DNA from: a bacterium
Lineage (GTDB): Bacteria; Patescibacteriota; Saccharimonadia; Saccharimonadales; Saccharimonadaceae
Length of the DNA: 64,000 nucleotides
Assembly (NCBI GenBank): GCA_030429445.1
Contig: JAUIFG010000002.1
Location: 1 to 64,000, forward strand
Direction of reading: 5' to 3'
A program made the position numbers and the translations under genes. The notes under the pieces were generated by a model. It was not told where the DNA came from and made no database searches. It worked only from the letters and a program-made list of their open reading frames with translations. Positions 63,503 through 64,000 of the stretch are shown here, in pieces (position 1 is the first letter of the stretch; each line of letters opens with the position of its first letter).

Positions 63503-63511
63503 CCCCCCCCC
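63503..63511. repeat. homopolymer C9 (G9 on the minus strand)
   Basis: Nine identical bases 18-26 nt upstream of the start at 63485. Such runs are slippage-prone and could vary expression. Confidence 0.6.
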
Positions 63512-63541
63512 GAGGTCAAGGCAACTCTCTTTTCGATGGTA

Positions 63542-63991
63542 CTACCTTACTAAATGCACTATGTTGGAAAGATCCATAAGTTCATCCTGTAACTCCGCCA
63601 TTACTAGGCAAATTGAATGGAACGTTTCGTGATCAAAATAGTAGTAGCGAATCTGGAGATCTGCGGTCTCCTTGTCAGTCTTCATATCTAACCGAACAAA
63701 ACCGTCAGCGGTCATACTCGCCCACTTGGCATGCGCAATGATGTTACGAATCTTTCCACAGGTCTGAAGTCGCTTCACTAACTCTTTTATTGGTTCTCGC
63801 TTAAATGATGCCCTGCTATGAGCCAATTCGTTTAAGAGTGCAACTTTAGCGCTATAACTCATTAGCCTGGTAACAATGAAGCCTTTACTATTCGACTTCG
63901 TATCCAGAAACTTTGCAATAAGTCGTTCCAACTCGATTTCTAACTGCCCGAACGAAAGCAGGACGTCCCCAATCTCTTGCCGAACATTCAA
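63542..63991 (-). CDS. HEPN-like hypothetical protein, probably continuing past the window
   Basis: 149 aa visible. All-helical: LSFGQLEIELERLIAKFLDT, SYSAKVALLNELAH, then CGKIRNIIAHAKWASM, which contains the R-x4-H of HEPN domains (RNIIAH). HEPN proteins are often RNases of toxin-antitoxin or defence systems, but non-catalytic forms exist. The start drawn is TTG and the frame stays open upstream to the window edge, so the true start is not seen. Confidence 0.6.
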   Translation of the reverse strand: MNVRQEIGDVLLSFGQLEIELERLIAKFLDTKSNSKGFIVTRLMSYSAKVALLNELAHSRASFKREPIKELVKRLQTCGKIRNIIAHAKWASMTADGFVRLDMKTDKETADLQIRYYYFDHETFHSICLVMAELQDELMDLSNIVHLVR

Positions 63992-64000
63992 ATAACCAGG

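Overview
The window looks like part of a small, streamlined genome of a Candidate Phyla Radiation bacterium, most likely Candidatus Saccharibacteria (TM7). Supporting signs are densely packed genes with 1-8 nt start/stop overlaps, seven type IV pilin-like genes with a near-invariant N-terminus, an actinobacterial-style Rpf protein, a short alanyl-tRNA synthetase, and mainly housekeeping enzymes with little biosynthesis. TGA is used as a normal stop (for example at the ends of the pcrA-like and rsmA-adjacent genes), so this is not a UGA-recoded lineage. The assignment is inference from gene content; no 16S rRNA gene is in the window. I saw no rRNA, CRISPR array or insertion sequence.

Layout, left to right. 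1-2022: N-terminal part of typA (with an in-frame stop), tRNA-Leu(GAG), two pilins. 2034-11516, minus strand: small P-loop kinase, ThrE-like exporter, GH125 mannosidase, anchored peptide-binding protein, secG, M24 peptidase, uvrC, VIT1-type transporter. 11578-22310: two unknown genes, trhO, bL25, two VTT/DedA membrane proteins (one frameshifted), uvrA, sbcB, obg. 22388-28462: a cell-wall/division block (LysM-CHAP hydrolase behind a long structured leader, mltG, ruvX, a membrane protein and an FtsA-like ATPase). 28543-35059: alaS and four pilins around a possible glycosyltransferase. 35086-42867: sulfur relay and tRNA thiolation (iscS, a YdcF protein, mnmA), then tatD, metG, a pilin, rsmA and an RpfB-like protein. 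42931-50219: NUDIX, pcrA/uvrD, tpiA, pgk, pyk. 50323-54751: a methyltransferase, tRNA-Glu with broken partial copies around it, a Pro/Thr-rich lipoprotein with a hairpin-rich leader, and an LPQTG surface protein. 55037-62899: a membrane histidine kinase, an acyl-ACP-reductase-like protein, two unlisted small genes, a CheY-like regulator, folD, rsgA. 62956-63991: a GC-richer accessory patch with actinobacterial-looking small proteins and a HEPN-like gene running to the window end.

How it works together: the window supplies translation quality functions (alaS, metG, mnmA, trhO, rsmA, bL25, obg, rsgA, typA), nucleotide excision repair (uvrA, uvrC, uvrD/pcrA) plus exonuclease I, lower glycolysis (tpiA-pgk-pyk), secretion (secG) and an outward-facing set (pilins, LPQTG protein, lipoprotein, Rpf, CHAP, MltG) suited to an epibiont living on a host cell.

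The most striking unexplained signal is in the promoters. About twenty genes that start a transcription unit carry an extended -10 box (TGnTAnnnT) ending only 6-10 nt before the start codon, so their mRNAs should be leaderless or nearly so. Shine-Dalgarno sequences appear mainly on genes with longer leaders or inside operons. Two genes break this rule with leaders of about 240 nt that fold into long hairpins. One further structured element lies between pyk and pgk.
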